Shown: positions 7,854 through 16,440 of the stretch, one piece after another
How positions within the stretch are numbered: position 1 is the stretch's first letter
Layout of the letters: each line of letters opens with the position of its first letter
Source: Cohnella baijiui
GTDB lineage: Bacteria; Bacillota; Bacilli; Paenibacillales; Paenibacillaceae
Reading direction: 5' to 3'
DNA length: 56,868 bases
Assembly: GCF_020731285.1 (NCBI RefSeq)
Contig: NZ_JAJFOW010000040.1
Location: forward strand, 1 to 56,868
Notes under the pieces: model-generated
Told to the model about the DNA's origin: nothing
What the model saw: only the letters and a program-made list of their open reading frames with translations
Databases searched by the model: none
Translations under genes and position numbers: made by a program

Positions 7854-8858
7854 ATTACGGCACCCACGAATCGAGACTGGACGAAAACGAAAACGACGGC
7901 GGCTTACGCGATTCATGGCGCCGTCGGCTACACGGACAAGAAAGGCCTGTCGCTGGTGGACGTCATGGGACTGACCGGCCACGCGTTCCGGCTGAATATC
8001 GATCCCAAGGTGGTCCATGCCGCGGGACCGACGTCGTTTCCCGGCGGATACATCCTCCGGCGCAACCTGGCGAACCTGGGCTTCATTTCCAACCTTGCGG
8101 ATGCCGAAGTGCCGGTATCGCCGGAGCTGGCGGAACGGACGCTCGCGCTCATCCAGCAGACGATCGACCGGGGGACGCCCGCAATCGCCTTCGATCTGTT
8201 CATCCCCGAGTTCGGGCTGATCTACGGCTACGACGACGAGCGGCAGCTGTTTCATGCCAAAGACGTCTCGCAGGACGGAACGATCCCGTATGGGCAGTTC
8301 GTGCAGTCGCGGATTGGCGTGCTGTTCGCCGTCACGATCTCGGAAAGCCTGCCGCACTCCAAATACGAAATGCTGCGGATGGCGCTTGATATGATTGTCG
8401 ACCACGCGCGCAGCCGGGAGTGGAACCATATCTTTCACGGCCAATTCGCCATCGGCCTCGCCGGCTACGACGCGTGGATCGACGTCATGCGCAGACGCGA
8501 AGCGGATCCGTTCGGCAACTGCTTCAACGTGGAAGTCGCGGCCGACGCGCGCGTTTTCGCGGCGGAATTCCTGCGACGGCTGACCGTGCAATGGAACGGC
8601 GCGAACTTCGTCGAGCGCACGGTCCGGGAACGGGCGGCGGAGGCGATGGCGCATTACGGGGTCGTCGCCGAAGCGTTTCGCGGCTTGGAGGCGCTGTTTC
8701 CCTATCCCCGGGGCGGCACGCCGCAGGATCCCGAATCCGCTGACCGGGCGATTGCCTTGCTGACGGAAGCCCGGGCGGCGGAGGAGCGGGGTATCGAGGC
8801 GCTGGAGCGGCTGCTGGATTTTATGAAGGCCTATTACTCCGAAATATGGGTTCATTGA
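7854..8858 (+). CDS. Conserved protein of unknown function, apparent ATT start
   Basis: 334 residues from the ATT at 7854. AAGGAG (7841-7846) lies 7 nt before this ATT. The frame is open from the sigma-factor stop at 7827, yet has no ATG, GTG or TTG until GTG 7956, and that choice would remove about 34 residues that look protein-like (AIHGAVGYTDKKG leading into VDVMGLTGHAF). The protein is soluble, with motif FRLNIDPKVVHAAGPTSFPGG near the N-terminus and an alpha-helical C-terminal third. I do not recognise the family firmly; a resemblance to BtrH-type N-terminal domains is only a guess. The 24-nt gap suggests co-transcription with the sigma factor. Confidence 0.75.
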   Translation: MTAPTNRDWTKTKTTAAYAIHGAVGYTDKKGLSLVDVMGLTGHAFRLNIDPKVVHAAGPTSFPGGYILRRNLANLGFISNLADAEVPVSPELAERTLALIQQTIDRGTPAIAFDLFIPEFGLIYGYDDERQLFHAKDVSQDGTIPYGQFVQSRIGVLFAVTISESLPHSKYEMLRMALDMIVDHARSREWNHIFHGQFAIGLAGYDAWIDVMRRREADPFGNCFNVEVAADARVFAAEFLRRLTVQWNGANFVERTVRERAAEAMAHYGVVAEAFRGLEALFPYPRGGTPQDPESADRAIALLTEARAAEERGIEALERLLDFMKAYYSEIWVH

Positions 8859-8879
8859 AACCACGCATTCGGACCAAAT

Positions 8880-9033
8880 CCGGGAGGGTTGTCGAACCCC
8901 CTCTCGCCGTGCCGCATCAACCGCACCGCGACCTGCATACGCTGGTTCCGGGGAGGCGAAGCATTTTTATTTTCGCAATCCGGAGGGCAACCTGCTGGAA
9001 GCGGCATGGTCCGCAAATTTAAACGAAATTTAA
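8880..9033 (+). pseudogene. Decayed C-terminal fragment of a glyoxalase/VOC protein
   Basis: The frame ending at TAA 9031-9033 reads KHFYFRNPEGNLLEAAW, the hallmark C-terminal strand of vicinal-oxygen-chelate (glyoxalase/bleomycin resistance) proteins, which includes a metal-ligand Glu. The preceding piece HRDLHTLVPG continues in another frame, so there is a frameshift at about 8955-8965. Nothing earlier in the protein is present. It is the only content I see in this roughly 240-bp gap apart from a weak -10-like TATGAT at 9059. Confidence 0.65.
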
Positions 9034-9100
9034 CTTTTCCTTCTCAAAACCGCTCGTCTATGATAGGGACAATTGCGTAAATGCGAGGCGGTGCGATTTT

Positions 9101-9775
9101 GTGAAGAAACGCGTGCTCTATATCGAAGACGATCCGGAGATCGGGCAATGGGTGCATGACGAGTTGGAGCGCAGGGGCTATGCGGTCGAATGGCTGCTGT
9201 CGGGCGAAGAAGCGGCGGAGCGGGTCGGTCAGGCGGACCTCGTCGTGCTCGACGTCATGCTCCCGGGGCTGGACGGCTACACGGTCGGCCAGCGGCTGAA
9301 GAAGGAGGCGCCGGGCGTTCCCGTCCTGATGCTTTCCGCCCGGACGTCGGTGGACGACAAGCTGCAGGGGCTGAAGTTCGCGGACGACTATTTGACCAAG
9401 CCGTTTCATCCGGACGAGTTGGCTGCCAGGCTCGAAGTGCTGCTGCGCAGATACGGCCGGCATGAAGGCCGGACGATCCGGCTGGAGCATCTCGAGGTGT
9501 CTCCGGAGCTGCAGACGGTCGTCGACGGCCAGACCGGCGAGGAAATATTATTGACGCCGAAGCAGCTGCAGATTCTGCTTTACTTCGTCCGCAACCCCAA
9601 TCGGATCTTGACCAAGGAGCAAATCTACGAAGCCGTATGGGGGGATCCGTACCTCGAGGGCGATAAGTCGGTCATGGTGCATATCCGGTATTTAAGGGAA
9701 AAAATCGAGCGCGATCCGGGCAATCCGACGATCATCGAGACGATCCGCGGCATCGGCTATCGGGTGAAGCAATGA
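9101..9775 (+). CDS. OmpR-family response regulator
   Basis: 224 residues: receiver domain 1-115 with phospho-acceptor D51 in VVLDVMLPG, the acidic pair EDD near residue 9 and lysine in LTKPFHP, then a winged-helix DNA-binding domain (LTPKQLQILLYFVRNPNRILTKEQIYEAVWG). The start is GTG. The alpha4 region reads GLKFADDYLTKPF, one residue shorter than the usual GL..GADDYL.KPF because the Gly before Ala is missing. It overlaps the kinase gene by 4 bp, so the two are translationally coupled. It probably controls the envelope-stress ABC transporter at 14808-17166. Confidence 0.94.
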   Translation: MKKRVLYIEDDPEIGQWVHDELERRGYAVEWLLSGEEAAERVGQADLVVLDVMLPGLDGYTVGQRLKKEAPGVPVLMLSARTSVDDKLQGLKFADDYLTKPFHPDELAARLEVLLRRYGRHEGRTIRLEHLEVSPELQTVVDGQTGEEILLTPKQLQILLYFVRNPNRILTKEQIYEAVWGDPYLEGDKSVMVHIRYLREKIERDPGNPTIIETIRGIGYRVKQ

Positions 9776-11178
9776 GGCGCCGGCCGCGCCGCTTCGGCTT
9801 GAAGCACTCCTTGCTGAACAAGTACCTCTTAATCGTCCTTTGCGCGATCGTGCTTTTGCCTTTCGCGTTTCCGCTCATCGGCATCCTCCTCTCGGTGCAG
9901 AACTGGCGCTCTGACATCGCGTCGGACAGCCGTTACCGCGACGGCGCGAAGCTTATGCAAATGTGGCATGGGGAAGCGGCCAAGCTCGGAGGGGCGGCTC
10001 CCGGGGAGATCGACACGGCGCTTCGGCGGCTGCAGGCAGACTACCCGAAGCTAGGGATGTTCTGGGTGGACGGCGCCGGCCAGACGCGGCTGAAGCTGCC
10101 GGTCGATCTGGACGTGCCCGATTCGTGGGACCCGTCTTATACCGTGCAATTCATGAAAGAGCGGACCGGAGGCCCGATCTTCACCGTCGTGGCCTTCATC
10201 GGCAGCGGCCGAAACGAGGGCTTCATGGTCATGCAGCTCCCCCGGACCGAAATGGACCCCGTCGTCGTGGCGGCCCAACGGAATTACGGGACGATCTACC
10301 TTCTCGGCATCCTGCTCATGCTGGGCCTGTTTCTGGCCGTGTCCCTCGTATTTTTTCTGCGCATCCGAAGGCGGCTCGTCCGCCTGCAATGCGCGATGGC
10401 GTGGCCGACCGACGGCGGCGTCCCGAGGACCGTCGCCGCGGACCGCGACGACGAGATCGGGCGGCTAGAGCAGGCGTTTAACGAGATGATCCGCAAGCTT
10501 GAGGCGAGCCGCGCGCGGGAGGCCGCGGAGACCGAGCTGCGCCAGGACCTGATCGCCAAGCTGTCCCACGATTTGCGGACGCCGTTGACGACCATTCGAG
10601 GTCATGCCTACAGCTTGCGGCAGGAAGAGCTAAGCGATCGGGGACGGGAGTCGCTCGACTTGATCGACCGCAAGATCGGCTATCTCGGCCAGTTGATCGA
10701 CAATCTATTCTCCTACTCGCTGCTGTCGTCCGGCCGTTATCCGCATCGTCCGCAGCGGCTGGACATCGTCAGGCTCGCCCGCACGCACTTCGCGGGCTGG
10801 TATCCCGTGTTCGAGCAGGAAGGGTTCGAGGTCGATACGGAGCTGCCCGATTCGGCGGTTTACTGGGAGGTCGACCCCGAGCGGATGGAGCGGGTGCTGG
10901 ACAATTACCTGCAAAACGTGCTGCGGCACGCGCGCGACGGCCGTTACGTCGCGCTGCGAGTATCGGCTGAAGCGGACGGCGCGATCGAAATCGCGGACCG
11001 CGGTCCCGGGATGCAAGGACCGACGGCTTCGAGGGGAGCGGGCATGGGGCTGTCGATCGCCGCGCTCATGCTCAAGGACATGCAGCTGCGCGCAGACGTG
11101 CGGAGCGGACCGTCCGGCACGACGGTGCGGATCGTGCGCCGACCGGGCTTGCCTGCATCCGTTCCGCAGGGCGATTAG
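9772..11178 (+). CDS. Membrane sensor histidine kinase
   Basis: 468 residues. Membrane segments lie at about 18-45 and 165-195 and flank an extracytoplasmic sensor region of roughly 120 residues. A HAMP-like linker follows, then the H-box AKLSHDLRTPLTTIRG (H266) and an HATPase domain with N-box DNYLQNVLRHA, G1 ADRGPGM and G2 GAGMGLSIA. It pairs with the response regulator just upstream. Gene order and type resemble two-component systems that sense cationic peptide antibiotics and drive LanFEG/BcrAB-like transporters. A strong terminator follows the stop codon. Confidence 0.92.
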   Translation: MRRRPRRFGLKHSLLNKYLLIVLCAIVLLPFAFPLIGILLSVQNWRSDIASDSRYRDGAKLMQMWHGEAAKLGGAAPGEIDTALRRLQADYPKLGMFWVDGAGQTRLKLPVDLDVPDSWDPSYTVQFMKERTGGPIFTVVAFIGSGRNEGFMVMQLPRTEMDPVVVAAQRNYGTIYLLGILLMLGLFLAVSLVFFLRIRRRLVRLQCAMAWPTDGGVPRTVAADRDDEIGRLEQAFNEMIRKLEASRAREAAETELRQDLIAKLSHDLRTPLTTIRGHAYSLRQEELSDRGRESLDLIDRKIGYLGQLIDNLFSYSLLSSGRYPHRPQRLDIVRLARTHFAGWYPVFEQEGFEVDTELPDSAVYWEVDPERMERVLDNYLQNVLRHARDGRYVALRVSAEADGAIEIADRGPGMQGPTASRGAGMGLSIAALMLKDMQLRADVRSGPSGTTVRIVRRPGLPASVPQGD

Positions 11179-11263
11179 CGGCTGCAAGAGGAACGCGGGA
11201 GTAGGGTCGAAGGCGGAAGCTCCCACAGTGCGGTACATGATGCATGCGGCAGCAAGTCGAAAG

Positions 11264-11289
11264 CGGCAGCCTTCGGGCTGCCGTTTTTT
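11264..11289 (+). terminator. Rho-independent terminator after the kinase gene
   Basis: CGGCAGCC, a TTCG tetraloop and GGCTGCCG form an 8-bp GC-rich hairpin (11264-11283), followed by six T. It lies about 85 nt after the histidine kinase stop codon and separates the kinase from the downstream loci. Confidence 0.92.
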
Positions 11290-11400
11290 GCCAAGAGGGT
11301 GTCCCTCGCCAGATCGGGATCGGCAAAATTGCGGAATGATAAGCACCTTTATCGCGGTGCAGGTGGGATTCCAGCCTACGGCGCTCCGCCTACCCCTTGC

Positions 11401-12342
11401 TTAAGAGTAATGCCGCAACCGCTCACGGGCTTCGCTGCGGATATATTCGATCGCCTCGCACGGCTCGATCACTTTGCCCGACGTTCCCAGGCGGAAAAAG
11501 AAGTCGGAGGCGAACGGCAACTCGCTCCTGTCGATTTCGACATCGACGTAGCCGTGCTCCCGGCCGGTCATCACAATGTAAGGCTCCAGCCAAGGCTGGC
11601 TGCGGCATTGCCGCACGCCTTCCCGGTTCAGCTCCGCGTACAGCCGCACGGGATCTTTCGGCTCGGATGCCGCCAGGCGCTGCAGCCAGTCGTCCAGCTG
11701 GAACTGCCGCACGAACGTTTCTGACGTTCGCTCCAATGCCGCGATCCGGTCGGTCCGAAACAGCCGGGTCTCGCCGGAAGTCCGTTCGAAAGCGGGCATA
11801 TACCAGAAGCCCCCGTACGCATACACGCCGATAGGTTCGACCTCCCTCCTCGTATTTTCATTCTTTGAGACATATTCGATCTGTAATACTCGCTGTTCCG
11901 CGGCCGCCTCGATAATGTGGGACAAGTAAGGGGACGAGACGGTTCTTTTGGGATGCCAGAACGATAACACTGAACCGAGACGGTCCACTTTGCGCCGCGA
12001 GTCGGCGGGCAGACTGGCGTACAGCTTCCTAGAGACGGAGTTGATGTTGATATTGAAGGGCAGCGACGAGTAATGCCGGAGCGATTGGAAAGCGAAAAAA
12101 ATGGCGAATGCTTCGTGTTCGTCGAACACGATCGGCGGCAGCATTCTATTGTTCAGCACCCGATAGCCGCCTCCGCGGCCGGGCTCGGTGTACAACGGCA
12201 CGCCCATCCCGCCGATTTCCGACAAGTAGCGGTGCGCCGTCCGGACGGAGAAGCCGAATTCGTCGGCAACGTCCTGCGCGGTAAAGCTGCGCTTCGTATT
12301 GACGTACATGATGAGGTCGAACAACAGCCTTGCTTTGGACAA
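11401..12342 (-). CDS. YafY-like transcriptional regulator (HTH_11 plus WYL domain)
   Basis: 313 residues. The N-terminal winged helix (TAQDVADEFGFSVRTAHRYLSEIGGMGVPLYTEPGRGGGYRV) is the HTH_11 type that precedes WYL domains. The WYL domain lies at about 150-235 (VLQIEYVSKNE, then GVYAYGGFWYMPAFERTSGETRLFRTDRI). A WCX-like C-terminal part follows. The start was put at TTG 12342 because GGGAGG lies 9 nt upstream; the frame is open further upstream but there it overlaps the neighbouring gene. It is divergent from the UvrA-like gene and probably regulates it and itself; WYL regulators often respond to DNA damage or nucleotide ligands. Confidence 0.85.
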   Translation of the reverse strand: MSKARLLFDLIMYVNTKRSFTAQDVADEFGFSVRTAHRYLSEIGGMGVPLYTEPGRGGGYRVLNNRMLPPIVFDEHEAFAIFFAFQSLRHYSSLPFNININSVSRKLYASLPADSRRKVDRLGSVLSFWHPKRTVSSPYLSHIIEAAAEQRVLQIEYVSKNENTRREVEPIGVYAYGGFWYMPAFERTSGETRLFRTDRIAALERTSETFVRQFQLDDWLQRLAASEPKDPVRLYAELNREGVRQCRSQPWLEPYIVMTGREHGYVDVEIDRSELPFASDFFFRLGTSGKVIEPCEAIEYIRSEARERLRHYS

Positions 12343-12432
12343 GGAAAAAATCCTCCCTTCGTTAAAACATGACGATGATTGACATGGTTTAAATGTATAG
12401 TAGTTTTTGAGGACTTTCAATCGGCAAGGAGG

Positions 12433-14736
12433 ATGACGACCATAAGAACGAGTGATTTTATTCGCATGATCGGAGCAAGAGAGAAAAACTTGAAAAACGT
12501 CAGCGTCGCGATTCCAAAAAAGAAAATTACGGTATTCGCAGGCGTATCTGGCTCCGGGAAGTCGGCGCTCGTGTTCGATACGATCGCGGCGGAGGCGCAG
12601 CGGCAATTGAACGAATCGTATTCCAGCTTCGTTCGGAACCGGCTGCCGCACTACGGGCAGCCCGAAGTGGACTCGATTGACCATTTGGCAGCGGCGATCG
12701 TCATCAATCAGAAAAGAATCGGCGGCAACGGCCGTTCAACGGTCGGAACGGCAACCGATATTTACGCCATGCTGCGCCTGTTGTTTTCGCGGTTCGGCCG
12801 CCCGTTCGTTGGATACTCGGACATATTTTCGTTCAACAACCCTCAGGGGATGTGCCCGGAATGCGAAGGACTCGGCAAGGTGAAGATCGTTCATCCGAAG
12901 CGGCTGCTCGACAAGGAGAAGTCGCTCAACGAAGGCGCCATCGAATTCCCTACCTTCCGGCCCGGCGATTTCAGGTGGAAGAGGTATGTATGCACCGGTT
13001 TGTTCGACAACGACAAGAAGATCAAAAATTACACGGAGGACGAACTGGACACTTTGCTGTACAAGACAGGTTTTAAGCCTCCGAATCCGACGAAGGGTTG
13101 GCCGCCGACATCGTACTACGAAGGGGTCGTTCCGAGAATCAAGCGAACCTTTCTGAACCAGGACTCCCGGGGCGTAGCGCGGTACAAGGACGCCATCGAT
13201 CGAGTGGCGACCGAAGAGACGTGTCCCCTATGCGGCGGCGGCAGGCTGCAGCAAGCGGTGTTAGCGTGCAAAATCAACGGAAAAAGCATCGCAGACTGCG
13301 CAGGCATGCCGATCGGCGAGCTGTCGCGATTCGTTCAAGACGTGCAGGAACCGGCGGCACTGACGGTCACAGAAGCGATGGCGAAGCGGCTGCGCGATAT
13401 CGTCTCCGTCGGGCTCGGCTACTTGACATTGAATCGGGACACCGCCAGCTTGTCGGGCGGCGAGTCGCAGCGGATCAAGCTGGTTCGTCAGCTCGGCAAC
13501 AGTCTGACGGACATGATTTATATTTTCGATGAACCGAGCATCGGGCTTCACCCACACGATGTCGGCAATATCAATCGGCTCATGCGGGAGCTGCGGGATA
13601 AAGGAAACACGGTGTTGATTGTGGAGCACGACCCGGATGTCATTCGCATTGCGGATCATATTGTGGAGATGGGACCGGAGGCAGGGGCAGGCGGCGGACG
13701 GATCGTATACGAAGGAACGTTGTCCGGGTTGCTGTCGGCACATACGCGGACTTCCGAATATGTGAAGCGGACGCCCGAATTCAAGACTGAGCCGCGCTCG
13801 CCCGACGGATGGATCGAGGCGAAAGGCGTGCGCCGGAACAACTTGAAGGGGATCGACGTTCGCTTTCCGCTCAGTGTAATGACGGTCGTCACCGGTGTCG
13901 CGGGATCAGGGAAGAGCACTTTGGTTCATGACGTGCTTGCGAGCTGTCGGCCCGATGCCGTCTATATCGATCAAGGCGCGATCGGAGCGTCGGTTCGTTC
14001 CAATATTGCCACGTACAGCGGCATGTTCGACGCCGTTCGCCGAATGTTTGCTGCGACCAATCGGACGAACGATTCGTTGTTCAGCTTTAATTCGCAGGGA
14101 GCTTGTCCCGAGTGCAAAGGATTGGGAGAGGTCTACATCGACTTGGCGTTCATGGACACGGTATCGAGCGAGTGCGAGCGGTGCCGGGGGAGGCGGTTCA
14201 CGGACGAAGTTCTCACTTATACGCTTCGCGGCAAAAATATAAGCGAAGTGTTAGCCATGACGGTGGACGAGGCGGTGTCCTTTTTGGCGGAAGAGGAGAT
14301 TGAGTCTGTGCTGCTGAGAATACAGGAAACGGGAATCGGTTATTTGACGCTGGGGCAGCCGCTCAGCACGCTTTCGGGCGGCGAATTGCAGCGCTTCAAG
14401 CTGGCGATGGAGCTCGCAAGCGGCGGCGGAGGAAAGCTGTATGTGTTGGATGAGCCGACGACGGGACTACACATGTCGGATGTCGAACGGCTGATCCGCA
14501 TCTTGAATCGTCTTGTGGATCAAGGAAGCACGTTGATTGTCATCGAACATAATTTGGACGTCATCCACCAGGCGGACTGGATCGTCGATCTCGGCCCCGG
14601 TGCGGGGGAAGAAGGGGGACGGTTGCTATACGAAGGAGTGCCGAAGCATATCGTTCGTTGCAGCGAATCTGTGACGGGGAAATATATGAATGGGGAGAGG
14701 GAAAAATATATTTTCGAAAAATCCTCGTTTTTTTAA
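12433..14736 (+). CDS. UvrA-like ABC ATPase (short class II UvrA paralogue)
   Basis: About 767 residues, against roughly 950 for housekeeping UvrA. It has two ABC modules: Walker A GVSGSGKSALVFD and GVAGSGKSTLVHD, signatures LSGGESQRIKLVRQLG and LSGGELQRFKLAMEL, and Walker B IFDEPSIGLH and VLDEPTTGLH. Zinc-type cysteine pairs are present (CPECEGLG, CPLCGGG, CPECKGLG, CERCRG). The missing length fits loss of the UvrB-binding region, as in class II UvrA proteins linked to drug tolerance. ATG 12433 directly abuts AAGGAGG; in-frame ATA 12442 would have ideal spacing, so the exact start is open. Its base composition looks less GC-rich than its neighbours, a sign of transfer. Probably co-regulated with the divergent WYL gene. 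Confidence 0.88.
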   Translation: MTTIRTSDFIRMIGAREKNLKNVSVAIPKKKITVFAGVSGSGKSALVFDTIAAEAQRQLNESYSSFVRNRLPHYGQPEVDSIDHLAAAIVINQKRIGGNGRSTVGTATDIYAMLRLLFSRFGRPFVGYSDIFSFNNPQGMCPECEGLGKVKIVHPKRLLDKEKSLNEGAIEFPTFRPGDFRWKRYVCTGLFDNDKKIKNYTEDELDTLLYKTGFKPPNPTKGWPPTSYYEGVVPRIKRTFLNQDSRGVARYKDAIDRVATEETCPLCGGGRLQQAVLACKINGKSIADCAGMPIGELSRFVQDVQEPAALTVTEAMAKRLRDIVSVGLGYLTLNRDTASLSGGESQRIKLVRQLGNSLTDMIYIFDEPSIGLHPHDVGNINRLMRELRDKGNTVLIVEHDPDVIRIADHIVEMGPEAGAGGGRIVYEGTLSGLLSAHTRTSEYVKRTPEFKTEPRSPDGWIEAKGVRRNNLKGIDVRFPLSVMTVVTGVAGSGKSTLVHDVLASCRPDAVYIDQGAIGASVRSNIATYSGMFDAVRRMFAATNRTNDSLFSFNSQGACPECKGLGEVYIDLAFMDTVSSECERCRGRRFTDEVLTYTLRGKNISEVLAMTVDEAVSFLAEEEIESVLLRIQETGIGYLTLGQPLSTLSGGELQRFKLAMELASGGGGKLYVLDEPTTGLHMSDVERLIRILNRLVDQGSTLIVIEHNLDVIHQADWIVDLGPGAGEEGGRLLYEGVPKHIVRCSESVTGKYMNGEREKYIFEKSSFF

Positions 14737-14807
14737 ACGAATCATAAACGCCGGCCGACCGCGGCTTTAACCTTTGCCCGTTAGGATGAAGGCAGAGGTG
14801 ATCTGAC

Positions 14808-15728
14808 ATGTCCAATCAAGCATGGATTTTGGAAACGCGAGGGCTGACCAAGCGGCTCGGGGGAAAAAACGTCGTGAACGAGGTTAACCTCGCGATCGGG
14901 AAAGGGGAAATTTACGGCTTCCTGGGACCGAACGGCGCCGGCAAAACGACGACGATCCGGATGCTGCTCGGCCTCGCCAAGCCGACCAAAGGGAGCGTCC
15001 ATCTGTTCGGGCGGGACATCCGCAAGGAGCGGATTCCGATCCTGCGGAAGGTCGGCTCGCTGGTGGAATATCCGTCGTACTACGGACATTTGACCGCGAA
15101 AGAAAACTTGGAGGTGGTGAGACGGCTGCTCGGCGTCCCGCGGTCGCGAATCGACGACGTGCTGTCCGTCGTGCGCCTGACGAAAGAGGCGGATCGGGCC
15201 GTCAAAGGGTACTCGCTCGGCATGAAGCAGCGGCTCGGCATCGCGACCGCCTTGCTCGGACAGCCCGAGCTGCTCGTGCTGGACGAGCCGACCAACGGTC
15301 TCGATCCCGCGGGCATCCAGGAGATTCGCGAGCTCATCAAGAGCTTGCCCGCCACCCAAGGCGTGACGATCCTCATCTCCAGCCACCTGCTGTCCGAGGT
15401 CGAGCAGATGGCGACCCGAGTGGGCATTATCGACAAGGGGAACCTCATCTACCAGGACGGCATCCGGATGCTGCGCGAGCGCGCCAAGAGCCGCATTCGC
15501 TTCGGCGTGAGCGAACCCGAGGCTGCCTGGCGGCTGCTGCTCTCCCACGGCTACGAGGCCGCCTGGGACCGTCACCAGCTTACCGTGGAGCGCGCGGACG
15601 ACCGGACGGTGGCAGCCATCGTCACGCAGCTCGTCCGCCAAAACCATCAGGTGTACCGGGTGGAGGAAGAGACCGCGTCGCTCGAGCGCATTTTCCTGGA
15701 GATGACGGGGACGGAGGGCAGCCTATGA
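14808..15728 (+). CDS. BcrA-like ABC transporter ATP-binding protein
   Basis: 306 residues. Walker A GPNGAGKTTTIRML near residue 42, Q-loop, signature YSLGMKQRLGIATALLG (LGMKQ in place of LSGGQ, common in this family), Walker B LLVLDEPTNGLDP and H-switch ISSHLLSEVE. The C-terminal 80 residues are the accessory domain typical of BcrA/LanF ATPases. It overlaps the next gene by 4 bp, giving an ATP-permease-permease operon. The likely role is export or removal of a membrane-active peptide antibiotic such as bacitracin or a lantibiotic. Confidence 0.92.
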   Translation: MSNQAWILETRGLTKRLGGKNVVNEVNLAIGKGEIYGFLGPNGAGKTTTIRMLLGLAKPTKGSVHLFGRDIRKERIPILRKVGSLVEYPSYYGHLTAKENLEVVRRLLGVPRSRIDDVLSVVRLTKEADRAVKGYSLGMKQRLGIATALLGQPELLVLDEPTNGLDPAGIQEIRELIKSLPATQGVTILISSHLLSEVEQMATRVGIIDKGNLIYQDGIRMLRERAKSRIRFGVSEPEAAWRLLLSHGYEAAWDRHQLTVERADDRTVAAIVTQLVRQNHQVYRVEEETASLERIFLEMTGTEGSL

Positions 15729-16438
15729 TGCTCCGGCTGCTTTCCGTCGAGCTGCTGAAAATCCGTAAAAAGCTGCTCTGGCTGCTCGTCGTGATCGGAC
15801 CGCTTGGCGTCGTGAGCCTCCAGGCCGTCAACTTCGGCCTGCGTTATGATTACTTGTCCAAGCTTTATGCGGACGGTCTGTGGAGCGGCCTCATTCTTAA
15901 CGTCTCGAACCTCGCGCTGTCAGCGCTGTTCATCGGACTCGCGATCGTCGCGTCGATGTCGGCAGGCATCGAGCATCAGACGAACGCCTGGAAGATGACG
16001 CTGGCGCTGCCGGTGTCGAAGGGGCAGGTGTTCGGCGCGAAGTTTCTGCTGAACGTCCTTCTGCTGTTCGTCTCGTCCAGTCTGCTTGTGCCGTTCACGC
16101 TCGCACTCGGATGGGCGCTCGGCTTCGACGGACCGATTCCCATCGCGGAGCTGCTCCGGACGGCGTATTATCCGCTGCTCGCCGCCATGCCATTCGTCGC
16201 GGTGCAATGCGGGCTGTCGGTCCACCTGGCCAATCAGGCGCTGCCGATGACGATCGGTATCGTCGGCATGATCGCCGCCATGTTCGGCTCCTGGTTTCCG
16301 GACTGGGTGCCATGGAAGTGGCCGAGTCTGCTCAATGCCTCGCATGAGCCGCTCCTCTCCGTCGGACTGGGGCTGGTACTCGGCGCCGTCGTCTTCTTAG
16401 TCGGGATGACCGTATTTGCGCGAAAGGATGTGACGTAG
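15725..16438 (+). CDS. ABC-2 type permease, lantibiotic-immunity (LanE/MutE) class
   Basis: 237 residues, six hydrophobic segments with the first at about 15-35. It starts at ATG inside the stop of the ATPase gene. The stretch GIEHQTNAWKMTLALPVSKGQVFGAKF is characteristic of LanE/LanG-type permeases: a cytoplasmic loop after TM2 with an LP.S....GK pattern. A very similar pattern occurs in the following gene, so the two permeases are paralogues that would form a heterodimer. Confidence 0.88.
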   Translation: MMLRLLSVELLKIRKKLLWLLVVIGPLGVVSLQAVNFGLRYDYLSKLYADGLWSGLILNVSNLALSALFIGLAIVASMSAGIEHQTNAWKMTLALPVSKGQVFGAKFLLNVLLLFVSSSLLVPFTLALGWALGFDGPIPIAELLRTAYYPLLAAMPFVAVQCGLSVHLANQALPMTIGIVGMIAAMFGSWFPDWVPWKWPSLLNASHEPLLSVGLGLVLGAVVFLVGMTVFARKDVT

Positions 16439-16440
16439 CG

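Noticed and set aside
12379..12432. Upstream extension of the UvrA-like protein to ATG 12379
   Set aside because: It adds residues without family similarity and lies in the divergent promoter region; AAGGAGG at 12426 marks the real start.
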